From Onthophagus taurus (taxonomy: Eukaryota; Arthropoda; Insecta; Coleoptera; Scarabaeidae), in contig NC_091975.1 of assembly GCF_036711975.1 (NCBI RefSeq), positions 2,730,501-2,794,500 on the forward strand: a stretch of 64,000 bases of DNA, read 5' to 3'. The translations under genes and the position numbers were made by a program. A model generated the notes under the pieces. It ran no database searches and was not told the origin of the DNA. It was given only the letters and a program-made list of their open reading frames with translations. Positions within the stretch are counted from its first letter, which is position 1. Each line of letters begins with the position of its first letter. This document shows positions 62,621 through 64,000 of this stretch, in pieces.

Positions 62621-64000
62621 CAACAGCCAAATATGGCTTGATACCGATTGATGCTAAGTTTAAAAGAAAGATCTTGGACGTGCAACATTTATTCTTATAG
62701 CATTTAATTTTGTCGCCACAACTTTTTTTAATAACATAAAACTGTCAACTTGCTACAGTCTCATGAAACAGAATGGCATCATTAACACTGAGAGTTACGA
62801 GTTGAGGTGCTCCCGAAGCGGAAACGTTATCGGTGGCACGTCCCGTATCTGTGTCATTGTACCTAAATAAACCTTTTAGACGTTTAATTTCTTATCGCGC
62901 GCCGGCTTGCCGGCAGTAAAACAGGAATTATGCATAGACGTGGAACTTATTATAGGCGGCCGTAAAATTTACGATTATTTCGGGCCCATTAAGCTTTCCA
63001 TAATAAAAGTCGGGACTGCGAGTTGTTTACGACCACCCTGTCCATCACACTTGATACCGGACGGTGTGTGCGCATACATTGGTCGTATATTGCTCGTTCT
63101 AAGTTACAGCAAAGGCTTGATTCAGACTTGCGTTTAACGTTCCGTTTAACCGTTTAACCATTTTTTGTCGATAAGTTTCATTATTATTAGAAATTAAGCT
63201 CTTTTATGTATAGCGATTTACTTTAGTAGTTTTATGAGGATAAACTAATGGTAAGAAGGTAAAGTAGAAAACTAGCGTCGCTTTAATGGGAGTGAATACT
63301 GACTTCGTCGTATGGCATGCGATTAGCGACCGTAGCGCTACTTTCTATGGCCGGCGACCGTGCATTATCGTCGTATAAATTTAGCCCATAAAACAAAGAT
63401 ACATACTGATTACTGATTAAAACCCAGTCGCGACAAGGCAGCGGACGTTAACTGTTTACTGCCGTCGTAAACGTCATAAACACCGCGGCATTCCGCCCGT
63501 ATTCGCTCGGCCGGTGCGTGCATCAACCGGTCATAAAACAGGTCCGGACAAGCTTGCACGCAACGCGCCAGCGCCATCCCGCGGCGACCAAAGCAACGTT
63601 TTCCGACGTCGGCCGCTTTGCGGCACCTTAACGAGCACCCAACGGAATATATATTAATAGCCGCCGGATAGGAGAGCAAAATTTAAAGCCCGATTACCAG
63701 AAATAGCTGTTCGCACCGCTAAATATCTTCTCTGACGCCGGAAAAGTATTTTTGCTTAATAAAGTTGCACTAAAACTTATGTTACCGCATAAGAAATGCA
63801 TACGTACACTTTTATGTTTTGTTAGTTGCAATGGTAATGCTATATTAAGGTAAATGAAGTTGAAAGACAAGAAATCATTAGTATAATGTGAGATGACGTG
63901 GTTGAGTATATGCGAAGTAGAAGTATCGGCATCAAGAGGCTTGGTAGTCACCGGCGGCGACGTAACCCGTATGATAAAATGGAAATTAGTGATGGATGGT
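62621..64000. other. Gene-free right edge with GC-rich islands
   Basis: No supported gene. GC-richer blocks at 62880-63130 and 63300-63720 contain GGCGGCCGTAAAATTTACG, GTCGTATAAATTTAGCCCAT and CGTCGTAAACGTCATAAAC, again rich in TTTAYRA words. The window ends within similar sequence. Confidence 0.4.

Noticed and set aside
1..64000. CRISPR arrays, bacterial operons, tRNA or rRNA genes
   Set aside because: Repeats here are not uniform repeat-spacer arrays, the genes are intron-bearing, and no cloverleaf or rRNA core was recognised by eye. A tRNAscan run would be needed to exclude a tRNA.

Overview
The window is nuclear DNA of an insect. Introns are about 50 bp with GT-AG ends, the coding genes are typical arthropod families, and intergenic DNA is AT-rich with transposon debris. 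A beetle is the best guess from general feel, but nothing seen here proves the order. All gene models were built by hand by joining exons at splice sites and checking reading phase.

Layout. 180-1433 (-) is a secreted transferrin-family gene, probably continuing off the left edge. 1931-2626 (+) is RBM48, a single-exon RRM protein of minor-intron splicing, head-to-head with the transferrin gene. 3237-19170 (-) is uninflatable (uif), a giant apical transmembrane protein: 14 coding exons sum to 10,737 nt, giving 3,578 aa. 28684-30418 (-) is NMD3, the 60S ribosomal export adaptor: 5 exons, 504 aa. 30847-37471 (-) is a nudel-like modular serine protease: 11 exons, 1,793 aa, with one intact protease domain, one dead protease domain, LDL-receptor A modules and SRCR-like modules. 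All three of these exon sums are divisible by three, which supports the models.

From 37.5 kb to the right edge (about 26.5 kb) I find no convincing protein-coding gene. This stretch alternates AT-rich spacer with GC-richer islands carrying homeodomain-like (TAATTA), Caudal/Abd-B-like (TTTATNR), GAGAG and GCCAT motifs. That pattern suggests a cis-regulatory desert or a very large intron of a developmental gene outside the window.

Repeats. A foldback family recurs at six places; its arms carry TAG every 6 bp, and one locus is a tandem array. There is one 187-bp MITE with 22-bp inverted ends and a TA duplication, three decayed non-LTR retrotransposon reverse-transcriptase fragments, a roughly 54-bp repeat shared by a nudel intron and a cluster near 53.3 kb, a 21-bp tandem repeat (7 copies) and a roughly 140-bp tandem repeat (3 copies).

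The genes do not form an operon or pathway. uif (tracheal and epithelial apical surface, Notch-related) and nudel (egg chamber protease at the top of the dorsal-ventral cascade) are extracellular-matrix-facing proteins; NMD3 and RBM48 are housekeeping RNA and ribosome factors.
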